Positions 43,341-54,058 of a stretch of DNA of 64,000 nucleotides are shown here, piece after piece. This DNA comes from Phialocephala subalpina (taxonomy: Eukaryota; Ascomycota; Leotiomycetes; Helotiales; Mollisiaceae). The stretch's first letter is position 1, and every line of letters starts with the position of its first letter. Position numbers and translations under genes: made by a program. Where the stretch lies: NCBI GenBank assembly GCA_900073065.1, contig FJOG01000003.1, positions 1,986,133 to 2,050,132 of the forward strand, given 5' to 3'. The notes beneath the pieces are model-generated. The model ran no database searches. It saw only the letters and a program-made list of their open reading frames with translations, and was not told the DNA's origin.

Positions 43341-45278
43341 TTTTGGTGGTGCACTGTCTACTGTCGCCGATCTTCATCAAACGAGACGGTCGAGAGTAAA
43401 GAAGGGTCGTGGAGGCAGCCCGAAGAAAGAAATGTCGGCTAGTGGTTAGCGAGTCCTCGATTCACCTTTGATTGTCTGTATGGAACCAGACGATTTGACT
43501 GATCTCGAGCGGCTATTGAAGCCATCGAATTGGGACACCCAAACGGGTTGTGGAACATTCCCTTTCATAGTTCCAAACTGCCTAGAACATTGTCCTTGAG
43601 ATTCTCTTGCCCAATGCTTATAAACCCTTGAAAGGGCGAGGAAAGTGGAAGAGTGTAAAGAATGTGAAATCGAGAGGGATAAAGACGGAGGCAAAGGGAA
43701 ATATATACCCCAGAAGAGGGCCGGCTTACTACAACCGACCTGCCAGCCCAAAATGGAAGGAAGATGAAGAGACTAAATGTACCGAAAGACATTGGGAAGG
43801 AGGAACCGCCTTTACCGGGAGGCGCACGAATCTTCATGCTGCCACGATTGAATATCTTGGGTGCTTACTTTTTTCCGAAATAGACTATCAGAAGCATCTT
43901 GCTTGATGGGTACTGGTATGGTTCTTAACGACTCTCAATCAATACCTTTATCATTTGTTGCATTCCCTTGAAAGTCAGAGAGCAAATGAGTAGGCCACGA
44001 GGGAGAAGGAGACCGCACCTAGTGTGTCTCGGCTTCAAGTGGTTCAGGGGCTGGGAAAACCAAGCGAGATCGTGGAAAAGAGGTAGATGGGAAGGGGACC
44101 TGAAAAATCAGGATACAAGAATGTATCCCTGGCCATTTGTCTCTTTTTTCGATATCCTAGGAGCCGATGGTAGATTTAAAGGGGTGAAATATTCGTATTG
44201 AAGATCTGGTTGGGTGTTGCTTGTTGGTAAACTAACACATATGATGGGAGTTGCGTTGTTTGGCCTTGTGGTTTGGATGCGGCTACTTAGGTGTTTGATG
44301 AGGCATGTTGGTTGGGAAATCTCTGGCCTTTTCGCATTGTGTTTCCTCAAATCAGCAAGTGTTTTCAAGAGTTTTCTCCCTTTCCTGTTTGAAACTGGGC
44401 CCGACTTACATTTTGAAGATATAAATCCTGTTTTGATAAATTCTTGTATTTGAATTCAGGTATGGTATCTAGCCTATTCTTGCTACATTAGCTTTTGCTT
44501 TCAAGTTTGAAACATTTGACATATTTAGGAAAGGAGAATACTCTAGACCTTTCAAGACTTCTTGGGCCGCTTCTAAAGATTTGGAATTCTAGCAATTGCT
44601 AAGGCTCAAATGGACAGTACTACTTTGTCTTGTATTGCTTATGAAGAGGGGGTATCTCTTTGATACCTGACAACGCTTAATGCAAGTCTTCTACTGGATC
44701 ACAACAAGTACAACGTTCATCTTTCTTCTATCGTTTTTATATTTAGCCAAGACCATTAATTTCAAACACAGGTATTCTTACAAGGAGATTGTATGGCAGC
44801 AGCCTGCTGGGATCTTTCGCCACTCTCCCTTCCAACTCCTTTATACCGTCAACTTCAGAGGCAGACACTCTATTTAACTTAGAATGTCGGCAAATTGGTT
44901 GTTCCACCTCCGACCAACTCCTTCACACCGTGAACTTTGAATGCAACGCAAACATTCACGCATCCAAAATATGGATCGGCTACTCAGGTTCTTCCACCTT
45001 CGCCTCCTCTTTCCTCCACTTCAGATCGACCAACGTCGCAACCTCCACCATCAACTGCGACCCTGGTTTCTCCGACACAAACATTCAAACAGTGGTAAGT
45101 TCTCAACCTGACCGTTCCTATTGCCAATATTAGAAGCAAGTTCAAAGCGCTGACCCCTCTGCAGACATCCGTGATACTGACGGTGTAGGTTCCCTTTGCA
45201 CGCCACCTTTCACCTTCTCCCCTCTCCCCTACCAAGATCGAAACGACTGACCTTCTCGCAGACAATCCAATCTTCAAA
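43341..45278. other. Intergenic between head-to-head paralogues
   Basis: 1.9 kb of divergent promoter. A GTAAGT donor at 45095, an AG at 45163-45164 and an AG at 45260-45261 suggest leader introns for gene B. An in-frame upstream extension from ATG 44971 via an 18-nt exon is possible but its translation looks random. Two similar 35-bp segments (near 44823 and 44910) share a TATACCGTCAACTT/ACACCGTGAACTT core. Confidence 0.5.
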
Positions 45279-46124
45279 ATGTCTGAACGCAAGACCAAGC
45301 CACCTCCACCCAATAAGTTCACCCCTGAAGAAGAAGCCTTCATCGCCAAAGCCATGCAAGGAGTCCAAATTGGCGACCAAATCGACTCAATCCTCCAGGT
45401 CTGCTCCAAAGGTAGTGCCGATCTCAAGAAACTCTTCAGCAAGCCTCTCGATCCATCCAGAGTAGCCAACATTAAGATTGTTCATGCCAGATTAGACAAT
45501 GCTACTGATGCATTTGATAAGTTGTTCACGCTGTGTCGTAAGTGGTTAAAGGAGGATAGAGTCGAGGAGTTGTTGGATAGGAGGATGGAGGTGAACGTTG
45601 ATGTTAGGGTTACAAAGAAGTTGTTGCTGGAGTGGACAGCGAGAGAGATGGCTACAGTAAGTCGAGCTCTTGTTTTGAATGTCTTAAAAAAGCCGAGACA
45701 ATCGATACTTTTTGAAATGATCTGAGAAAGATATGTTAACATTGAGATCTTGAAACAGAGCATGAAAGAATGTACCGAGCTGCGGAAGGAAGTTGGCGAA
45801 GTCGGAGAATTTGGTTTGCTTGGCTGGGAGCTATTGCACTTACATGGCCCTGGTGTCTACGACACAAGTGTTGGTACCAAGCTTGACCGCAAGGAGATTA
45901 AGAAGACCAAGCAAGTGGAAAAGATGAAGATAGACATCGAGGCCGAGCTTAGGCGCAAGGAGAAGGAGAAGGAGAAGGCTCTTATTGAGAAGGGAAAAAA
46001 CTTTGCAGAGGATATGAAAGGGGGTGGTCCGGTGGTGTCCGACCCTGACGCAGCGGTTGCATACATCAAGAACACACTTGCTGAAGTCCCAGAGGGAGAG
46101 GACGACCTTTACAGTGCTGATTAA
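45279..46124 (+). CDS. Uncharacterised protein B of the GLLGWELLH family
   Basis: Two exons, 45279-45656 and 45759-46124, with a 102-nt phase-0 intron, giving 247 aa from MSERKTKPPPP. A helical region contains DAFDKLFTLCRKW and EFGLLGWELLHLHGPGVYD, aligning with DNFAKEFFALCKS and EYGLLGWELLHSHAEGV of gene A. A charged coiled-coil-like segment (KMKIDIEAELRRKEKEKEKA) and an acidic C-terminus (EVPEGEDDLYSAD) follow. The last 49 codons lie inside copy 1 of an exact 250-bp tandem duplication, so copy 2 repeats the C-terminal coding sequence and stop without its 5' part. Upstream leader introns or a short N-terminal extension are possible. Function unknown. No signal or membrane segment is seen. 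Confidence 0.8.
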
Positions 46125-46225
46125 GTACTATGCACACGATGTCGACTTGACGCCCTGGGGGAGAAGCAAGGGATATGCATTAGGAATCACAAGGCAGTGG
46201 GACTTACTTCAGATAAGAGTTCAAT
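45976..46225. repeat. Tandem duplication, copy 1 (250 bp)
   Basis: Identical by eye to 46226-46475. It begins AGGCTCTTATTGAGAAGGG and ends AGATAAGAGTTCAAT. It contains the last 49 sense codons and stop of gene B plus about 100 bp of 3' flank. The match ends at 45975 versus 46225 on the left (A against T). Confidence 0.95.
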
Positions 46226-46475
46226 AGGCTCTTATTGAGAAGGGAAAAAACTTTGCAGAGGATATGAAAGGGGGTGGTCCGGTGGTGTCCGACCCTGACG
46301 CAGCGGTTGCATACATCAAGAACACACTTGCTGAAGTCCCAGAGGGAGAGGACGACCTTTACAGTGCTGATTAAGTACTATGCACACGATGTCGACTTGA
46401 CGCCCTGGGGGAGAAGCAAGGGATATGCATTAGGAATCACAAGGCAGTGGGACTTACTTCAGATAAGAGTTCAAT
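46226..46475. repeat. Tandem duplication, copy 2 (250 bp)
   Basis: Directly adjoins copy 1 without spacer. Its right edge at 46475/46476 is also where the convergent sugar transporter's family resemblance ends. Its last 39 bp supply the transporter's terminal 12 codons and stop on the minus strand. Confidence 0.95.
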
Positions 46476-47987
46476 GCTAATTCCTGAGCCCAGAGACCGA
46501 ACATTCAAGGGAAAGAGTTCGCTTTGCATCCAGGGCACGTTTCCTAGACCTAGGGCGTAGGCTGCCACATAGAGCATGATGCTGGCGAGGACTAGTAAGG
46601 GAGCTGTGCGTTCCGAGAGAGGTACAGATTCGTGGGCTGATGCTGATGAAGACGGGTTATCTGCAATGAGGTCCACCGGCATAGTGATGAATATGAAGCC
46701 AGCGCTGCAGAGCAGAAGTCCAACAGCCATAATGGGAATAGAGTATAACAGGATGCGTCGTCTTCCGATACGGTCGATCAGCACTAAGGCTGCAACGGTT
46801 AGAACGAAGTTTGTGACAGCCACAGACAGAGAAGTCAGCGTCGGGTTGGAAAATCCCAGGATGTTGAAAATGGTAGCCGAGAAGTACATCAAGGAGTTCT
46901 GGTCATGTTGTTAGTCAGAGGTCAAGCGAGAACTGACAATTTTCTTACAAAGCCACAAAGCTGCTGGAGCCCTTGTAGCAGACAGGCAATAGTCAATGCC
47001 CTCCTGTTCCCAGGACTCTTGAACAGCTCCCCCCAAATATCCTTCGACCCAGCAAGCCAAGCATTCTGCTCCTTCTTCGTCTGAGCTCGCATCCTCCCTC
47101 TCTTCGCCTCCTCCTCCTCTCTCACCTCAACCTCAATCCCCTTCAAAACATGATCCACCATCCCCTGAATATCCCTCCCACCCCCATAAACCTTACTCAA
47201 CGTCCCCCTCGCCTCATTCTTCCTATCCACCATCACCAACCATCTCGGCGTCTCTGGCATGAAAATCATAACCGCACACTGCACAGCAGCCGGCACAGCC
47301 CCCAACCCAACCATCCACCTCCACCCCGTACTCTCCCTTCCCCACTGCGTAAACGCCCAACCAACCACATAAGCCACCACCTGCCCCATCGTAATGAACA
47401 ACACATTCAACGTAATCAATCTCCCTCTAAACTTCGCCGGCGCCAGTTCCGCAATATACAACGGAGCTACAAAACTCCCTGCTCCGACCGCTAATCCAAC
47501 AATGGATCTCCCGATTATCATGCCTGGTACTGAGAATGTTATAGCTTGCATCACTGCTCCAAGGATGAATGCTGTGTCTGCTAGTAGGACAACGCGTTTT
47601 CGACCGAGGGAGTCTGCGAGAATACCGGAGATGGGGGAAATGAAGAGGGCGAATAATGCTGTCGCAGAGGTAATGAGTGATTTGTCGAGTGTGGTCAATG
47701 GGTGCCCGAGGGAGGATTTGATGGAGATGAGTGTTGCGGATATGACACCTGTGTCATCTATTCCTCGTCAGCATCTTCCTGTTGTTTACTACAAGAAAGC
47801 AGCACTCACACCCAAACAATAGCCCACTGATTCCCGCAGAGAGAGTCAACAGCCAGACAAAGATACCTGGATGCCTCAAGTTCTTCTCCAGCAAGAGAGA
47901 GACATCGCTGAGGTCAACATCCTGGTTTGGCTCCTCGTCCACCCCATCCTCATGCCGCATCAAAGGCTCCTCAGCGGAGTCTGCCAT
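46437..47987 (-). CDS. Sugar/myo-inositol-type MFS transporter, C-terminally truncated
   Basis: Proton:sugar symporter-like protein, most like fungal myo-inositol transporters. Exons are 47987-47810, 47757-46949 and 46898-46437, giving 482 aa. YDTGVISATLISI, LTTLDKSLITSATALFAL, DSLGRKRVVLLAD, GRSIVGLAVGAGSFVAPLYI, PETPRWLVM, LQGLQQLCGFNSLMYFSAT and DRIGRRRILLYS are all present. The family block PWMQSELFPLNVRSLGSGIS ends at residue 470. The normal continuation with the last two or so helices and tail is missing, replaced by IELLSEVSPTAL from the tandem repeat. Relatives run to roughly 530-560 aa. An in-frame upstream ATG at 48104 is less likely as start. It is probably non-functional or altered, though the frame is open. 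Confidence 0.88.
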
Positions 47988-48637
47988 GTTGATGAGTGCT
48001 ACCGAACCCGTGGTGAAGAGGGAGGGGTGGCTGTCTAACCCATGGGGAGTGATGTGATGGAAGAAGGATGGTGTTGAAGAGATTACGAAGCTGTGACATT
48101 CCAAAAGGCCGAGGTTAAACCGACAAGGCTGAGCGGTGCCAAGACTTTTGATGATGGAGTTGATGGAAACTTAATGCCAGAGTTAAGTTTGAGGAAAGCT
48201 TTTAGGAGGTTTATCTAAAATGTTGAGCAGAGTGAAGGACATTCACACTTTTGCTTTGAAAAGTTTGTGCATTTTTGTTGATTTCGATTCGTATCTCTCG
48301 CATAATGACTATGCCTGTGATTCGTATGTTCCTCTTGTCTGTTCTTCCTCCAATTGGAAATGTCATATAAGCTGCTAGCAGCCAGTGTCAGGGAAATAAT
48401 TGTTGTACAAAAATCTTGATCTTATGGGTTCGGTCTCCTGAATTCGCATTACTCAAGACCGAATTTCACCACATACCTAGGTACCTTCTCGCGCAGCAAA
48501 AGCCACCTAAGATTTTCGCCCAACAGCTCGAGTCATATCACCTGCGTCCTGATGAGGTACTTAGAAGGGTGTCATCCTTGTCATTTACTCTGCTAGAACT
48601 ATCAGCAATACAATCCCTCCGCTAACCGAAAAGCACC
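47988..48637. other. Intergenic
   Basis: Promoter of the truncated transporter gene (minus) and 3' flank of the Cys-rich membrane protein gene. No coding signal. Confidence 0.5.
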
Positions 48638-49597
48638 TCACATTGTGGCCATGATACCCGCAATACAAACAATGACCAGTGCTGCGAAGTACGGAACCCA
48701 CAGGTTTACAGCAATCGAATCACCGCCGGCCCCAACACTAGCCTGAGCAATCTCACCTTCCTTCGCCAATGTCACTGTTGCTGCCGGCACTTGAACTATC
48801 GTGCTAGTGACGGTGATTGGCGTTCCCAGGCTATTGCTTGTCGTTGATGCAGAGACTTGTGTACTCTGAGAGCTACCCGAGCTTGAGCTGATCGGGACTG
48901 TGGATGGCGAGCTGATTATCGAAGCATTGTTGACGTGCACGCATCCGTTCGGTGTACACTCCAACGATGATGGACAACAACCTCCACCTGTTTCAGAAGA
49001 GCACTCGGCCAACGATGCCATACATTGTGGTGGATGAGCTTTTGTGAGTTCGCATTCGAATAAGGAGTGGGTTGAATTGCAGCAATATATACCGGAGTTT
49101 GTGAAGCTGGCGGCGTAGCAGGTCATCCCAACGGGACAACAGATAGCCTGGGAAAGTATTAACCGTGCATAGGAAGGTAACAAAGAGTAGAAGCTCACAG
49201 GTTGTCCATAAGCCTGACAGCTGTTTTGCTGATCGCCACAGGTATAGAAAGGCACATTTGCATAATAAGGATTTGCTGCCTGGCGCTTCGAAAGTGGCTG
49301 CTCTTTGAACACCTGGATTTGGCGTATCGGCAAAAAGAGTTGAGCAGTATCGGTTGAGTCTTGGTCTCGGTGCTGCGTTCTGGGTCTCAACCATCCTTGA
49401 CCACCAAAGTCATGATAGTATTGATGAGCCGTGAATATGAGCCCGGTGACCATAGCAATGATCACGATGATAGCGAGCGCCGCCAACCAGTAACGCGCAT
49501 GACGGCGTGATGCGTATTCTTTGAGGTTGGAGAGTCGAGAGTTAGAGAAGGATTGGGAGGAGGTCGTTTGAGGAGGGAGGGGGTGGTGTCGAATCAT
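48638..49597 (-). CDS. Cys-rich single-pass surface protein, uncharacterised
   Basis: Exons are 49597-49199 and 49147-48638, with a 51-nt intron at 49148-49198 that is a stop-free multiple of three, giving 302 aa. The cytosolic N-terminus is basic, and a membrane helix lies at about residues 36-57 (YWLAALAIIVIIAMVTGLIF). An extracellular Cys-rich part follows: FYTCGDQQNSCQAYGQP, ICCPVGMTCYAASF, GIYCCNSTHSLFEC and GGGCCPSSLECTPNGCV. A Ser/Thr-rich stalk leads to a hydrophobic C-terminus that could be a second helix or GPI signal. I have seen this Cys pattern in uncharacterised Pezizomycotina surface proteins. No enzyme motif is present. Splicing is preferred because it joins AYGQP to AICCP as in relatives. 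Confidence 0.82.
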   Translation of the reverse strand: MIRHHPLPPQTTSSQSFSNSRLSNLKEYASRRHARYWLAALAIIVIIAMVTGLIFTAHQYYHDFGGQGWLRPRTQHRDQDSTDTAQLFLPIRQIQVFKEQPLSKRQAANPYYANVPFYTCGDQQNSCQAYGQPVSFYSLLPSYARLILSQAICCPVGMTCYAASFTNSGIYCCNSTHSLFECELTKAHPPQCMASLAECSSETGGGCCPSSLECTPNGCVHVNNASIISSPSTVPISSSSGSSQSTQVSASTTSNSLGTPITVTSTIVQVPAATVTLAKEGEIAQASVGAGGDSIAVNLWVPYFAALVIVCIAGIMATM

Positions 49598-50243
49598 TGC
49601 TGCAGATGAAATGGAGAAGCAAAAGACGTAGGAGTTGAAGAAGGAGTATCAGAATGATTGTAGCTTGACTAGAACGGTAGATGAGGATCTCTGCTGCCAT
49701 CTAGGCAGGTTTCTATTAATGTTGATAAGGATATGATAACAAGCAGGAGGCAGAGTTTGAAGGACATAAGGTCAATGAGCCATGATACGAGATCTTATCA
49801 TGCGAAAGTGAAATTAAAGAGTGATTGAGGCAGGAGTGACGGTCTTCCAACAACCCCGTTTGTGATATTTGGTCCGGCGTCCAGGTAAACATTTCAAACG
49901 CATATGGAACCTCGAATGCAGACTGCCATCAAAGTACTCGCCTCACAAACAGATACTCATGAACACTTCGTGGTTAGCTTCACTCTTACTGAGCAGCGTC
50001 TCATGAAGGACGTTGCGATGAGGAAGGCTGGTTGTGGAGATAGGGGTTGCCTTTCCTGATTGGTTGAGCCATCGGATGCAATCAATACATCCGGCACCCC
50101 GGATTTTCAGAGACAACTCGGTCCTCACAAGCCAAAGTACCAAGAGCATATACTTTCACGATGAAGAAGACTTGCAAATTGAAAAGGTTGCTTGTCACGG
50201 CTACAGTACAGTCCAGCTGCCAGGCATGCAGGGATTCACAGCA

Positions 50244-50249
50244 CCTCGG
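50244..50249 (+). promoter_or_regulatory. CCTCGG element (FarA/FarB-type site)
   Basis: Exact match to the 6-bp site bound by Aspergillus nidulans FarA/FarB at fatty-acid catabolism genes. It is about 151 bp upstream of the acyl-CoA oxidase ATG. Confidence 0.55.
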
Positions 50250-50316
50250 CACGGAACTTAGCGTGATGACGAGCAGACTGGAGCCGTCCAAACATCAACA
50301 TGCAGCTTTACATTGA

Positions 50317-50322
50317 CCGAGG
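50317..50322 (+). promoter_or_regulatory. CCGAGG element (FarA/FarB-type site, opposite orientation)
   Basis: Reverse complement of CCTCGG, about 78 bp upstream of the acyl-CoA oxidase ATG. Two copies within 80 bp of each other strengthen the reading. Confidence 0.55.
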
Positions 50323-50399
50323 GCCGACGACAAAGAAAAACACATAAGAATTCCTTTGTTGCCTCTGGAGTCTTCAGTATCACCTTCCAATCTTTCACT

Positions 50400-52593
50400 A
50401 TGTCTCCAACGCCTCAATGGGTCAAGGACCTGAAACCTGCTCCTCCTCAAGGCACTGATCTTATCAAGGCCGAGAGAGAGAAAAGCAAGATCAATGTCGA
50501 CAAGTTATCCAACTTTCTGTTCACCAAGGAAGTCCTCGACCGCCAGGATAAGATCCTAGGCATCCTCAAAGCCGAGAAGGTCTTCGACAAGTCACAGAAT
50601 TACTTTGATGGCCGAGTCGATAGATTCAAGACCGCTTTGGCTCGGGCCAAGAGGTTGAGGCAATTGCAGGTCAAGCATAAATGGGATAGAGACGAGTACA
50701 TGATGGCCAATGAACTCATCAGCGAGCCTGGACCATACGGTTTGCATGCCTCCATGTATCTAGTAAGTTATCCGAAAAGCGAGCAGGACATTAGCTGACA
50801 GTCTAGACAACTCTTCGTGACCAAGGTACGCCAGAGCAACACAAGCTCTTCCTCGAACCTGCCGAGAACTATAGAGCCATTGGATGCTACGCACAAACCG
50901 AATTGGGCCATGGATCGAATGTGCGAGGTCTCGAGACGACGGCGACCTGGAATCCAGAAGACAAGACTTTCACCCTTCACTCGCCACATTTGACTGCCTC
51001 GAAGTGGTGGATTGGATCTTTGGGACGAACAGCAAATCATGCTGTTGTAATGGCACAGCTGATTATTGGAGGGAAGCCATATGGTCCGCATCCCTTCGTC
51101 TGCCAAATCCGAGACATGAAGACCCATGAACCACTTGAGGGCATTCATGTTGGTGATATTGGTCCAAAGTTCGGCTACAACACGATGGATAACGGCTTCT
51201 TGCTCTTGAACAAAGTCAAGATCCCACATATCAACATGCTGGCGAAATTCTCAGGCGTAGATCCTGAAACCAACAAGTACATCAAGCCGGCATCCGCATC
51301 ACTGGTTTATGGCACACTGACTTGGGTCCGATCTACCATTGTCTTGCAATCTGGAGGAGTGCTGGCACGAGGTGTCACCATTGCCACGAGATATGCTTCA
51401 GTCAGGCGGCAATTCCAAGACCGTGACGCTCCTTCAGATGCGAGCGGGGAGAACCAGGTCTTGAATTACACCATGGTCCAGTTTCGATTGCTTCCTTTGC
51501 TTGCATCAACTTTCGCTCTTCACTTCACTGGCAAGGCCATGATGGCCATGTACCAAGAGAATCAGAAGATGATGAAGGCTGATGCCAGTAAAGACTCCGA
51601 TACCAACAGAGGAGCAGGACCAGAAGAGACTCACTCCGGCAGTGACCTGCTTGCTGATTTGCATGCGACTTCATGTGGTCTGAAGGCTCTTGGAAGTACA
51701 ACTGCAGCTGAAGGCTTGGAGGTATGCCGAAGGGCGTGCGGTGGACACGGATACAGTAGCTTCGGTGGCATTGGTGCTTGGTATGCGGATTATCTGCCAA
51801 CAACAACTTGGGAAGGCGACAACTACATGTTGACCCAGCAAGTTGCTCGATATGTGAGTATCATCTTTGCCAATGATTCTTCGAGACTAACATGTATGTC
51901 TAGCTCTTGAAATCCGCTCGTGCTGTATTAAAGGGCAATGCACCCAACAACGACACAACCAGAATCTTCACCACCTTCCTCCAAAAGCAGGATATGGGCG
52001 CTGCTCACGACGTCCTCGGCTCTGACAGCGACCTCGTGGCCGCCTTCGCATGGCGCACATCATTCCTGACTTTCGAAGCTCTCAAGCACCGAGATGCCGA
52101 GAAGAACTCGTGGAACTCGCTTTTGGTCGACTTCTGGCGCCTCAGCACTGCTCACTCCCAGTACCTCGTCGTCAAGAACTTTTACGATGCCTTGCAAAGT
52201 GAAAGTCTCCGCTACGAACTTGATCCTCAAACCATCGACGTCATGCACAAGCTCTTCCGCCTCTACGCTCTCAACACTTTAGAGAAAGAGGCATCCGAAT
52301 TCTACTCCTCATCCGCCGTCACAGTCCGCCAAATTCAGCTCGCAAGAACAAAGTCAGTCATGAAGCTACTCGAGGAGATCCGACCTCATGCATTGAGACT
52401 TGTCGACGCGTGGCATTTCCCTGATTGGCAGCTAGATTCTTCATTGGGTCGTGAGGATGGAAAGGTGTATGAGGATATGTTTTATAGGGCGAGCGAACTG
52501 AATCCGTTGAATGGGTTGACGATTGATCCGTATCCGGATAGTGATGTTTTGGTGAAGAGAGATGAGACGGCGAAGTTTAAGAGCAAGTTGTAG
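50400..52593 (+). CDS. Peroxisomal acyl-CoA oxidase
   Basis: FAD enzyme for the first, H2O2-forming step of peroxisomal beta-oxidation. Exons are 50400-50762, 50807-51853 and 51904-52593, with introns of 44 and 50 nt, giving 699 aa. FAD/substrate region CYAQTELGHGSNVRGLETTA, SKWWIGSLGRTANHAVVMAQ, RYASVRRQF and CRRACGGHGYSSFGGI are typical. The catalytic Glu is expected in TTTWEGDNYMLTQQ. The C-terminal tripeptide SKL is a canonical PTS1. ATG 50400 is preferred over open frame further upstream because MSPTPQWVKDLKP begins the family N-terminus. Two FarA/FarB-type elements lie in the promoter. Chain-length preference cannot be told. Confidence 0.96.
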
Positions 52594-53700
52594 ATGGTTG
52601 GCCACACGGCTTATGAGATCAAATTGATGACTTATTAGAAGTTCGTGAATGTATATATGTATTTCGAATCGAGACTGAGGAGCGAAAACTATGCATCTTG
52701 TTAAGCCTAAAAGGTCGTGACAACCATTGTTTTAGAAGACATGAAGCGCAGTGGTTAACCAAAGGAATTCTTCCCAGGAAGCCTAAGAGGAAAACCGATG
52801 GTGAAAGCCGACTATACCGACGCATTCTCGCCGCCTATAGCAAGAGAATGGATATTGCGGCTTCTCTCATTTGTAAGAAGCATTCTTTCTTTTGTATAAC
52901 GAATTTGCTAACTCTTCGCAGTCAAATATGTCGTTACACATTTGTGTGATAACGGAAAAATTCTCTGTAAAAACTCAAGACATACAGGATTTGAGACGCA
53001 AACCAAGAACCAATCTCGGAGCGAATGCTTTGAGAACGTCGAGTTTTATAACAATAGTATTGGTAGATGCAACAATCCGCTGCATGCCGATGCACCATGC
53101 CTATTGCACCAAGTAAGAGAGCAGCATCGATTGGCTCATCGAGTAGTCCATCGGAAGGTCCAGGACTCAAGGTTATCAAAAAGTCTAGAAAACGAGTTAT
53201 TTCCGAGTCCGGCACGTCATATCTCACTCTTCGAAGTGCTATTCTTCGCCTTCAAGACTAAGATGAATGGGATGTACTTGATCGCAATGAGAAGAGTATT
53301 CATACCGTTCGCTCTTTGTTAGTACTATCAGTCTTCCCGTTTCCCCACTGGATTGTTACCAAGGCTAGTATCCGTCGTCTTTCCATCCACGCTTGTCTCT
53401 CCTCGACCTTTAAGAGATTCGACATTAGTCGAGGGTACACCAGATTGGATCCTAGAGCGGACGTAGATGTGTAACGAAGATGTCAACAGGAAGTTTCGTT
53501 GCACATCTCACACGAACGCGTCTTTGTCGCATGGCACTTCTTTCTAGATGAACTCCTGAGTGGTTTTATGCCTTTTGGAGACGATATTCTGCTTGGAAGA
53601 GGAGGTATTTAAGCTTTGAGTTTGGCGCAAAGAGAGGTAGATTGGAAGAAGTGAAGTGAGAAATTATAGTATGTAAAAGAATATTACGAAAACCAAATTT
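52594..53700. other. Gene-free stretch after acyl-CoA oxidase
   Basis: 3' flank and noncoding sequence. ORFs up to 126 codons (52942-53322) overlap on both strands and have no recognisable features. Confidence 0.5.
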
Positions 53701-53731
53701 TAGAAATAAACCTACGCACATCTTGGATCAA

Positions 53732-54058
53732 TGAATAGAGGGGAAGGGAACAGAGAGGAGAAGAACGTGGACGGAAGGTTATAGAAACAAAAAAGTAAAG
53801 AGAAGAGTGACATGGAAGGGGGAAGGGGAGACAAGGGCGGATTGTGAGGAAATTGGGCGGAGAGGGGGGAAGGAAGCAAACAGAAAATAACGTGGAGAGA
53901 AGAGAGGCGCTAAAGGGAGAAGGACAGCAAGGAGAGAAAGGGGTTGGGAGCAGGAGATTGGAGGTGGGAAGGCGGAAGAGACAAAATGGGGAAGACAAGG
54001 GGGGGGATACAGTAGATGGAAAGAGGGGAGAGTAGAAGTGGGAATTAAATCGAGAGGA
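53732..54058 (+). repeat. Long purine-rich tract
   Basis: About 330 bp in which the plus strand is overwhelmingly A and G, mostly GGA/GAA/GAG words with few pyrimidines. The minus-strand ORF over it (Ser/Pro/Phe/Leu-rich) is a by-product of that composition. Such tracts can form triplex DNA or mark promoters. Confidence 0.7.

Larger units (their letters stand above)
49598..50399. promoter_or_regulatory. Divergent promoter region with fatty-acid-response elements
   Basis: 0.8 kb between the Cys-rich protein gene (minus) and the acyl-CoA oxidase gene (plus). Contains CCTCGG and CCGAGG close to the oxidase start, listed separately. Confidence 0.55.

Noticed and set aside
46024..46480. Two identical 67-68-codon plus-strand ORFs
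   Set aside because: They are another frame of the gene B 3' end, seen twice only because of the tandem duplication.
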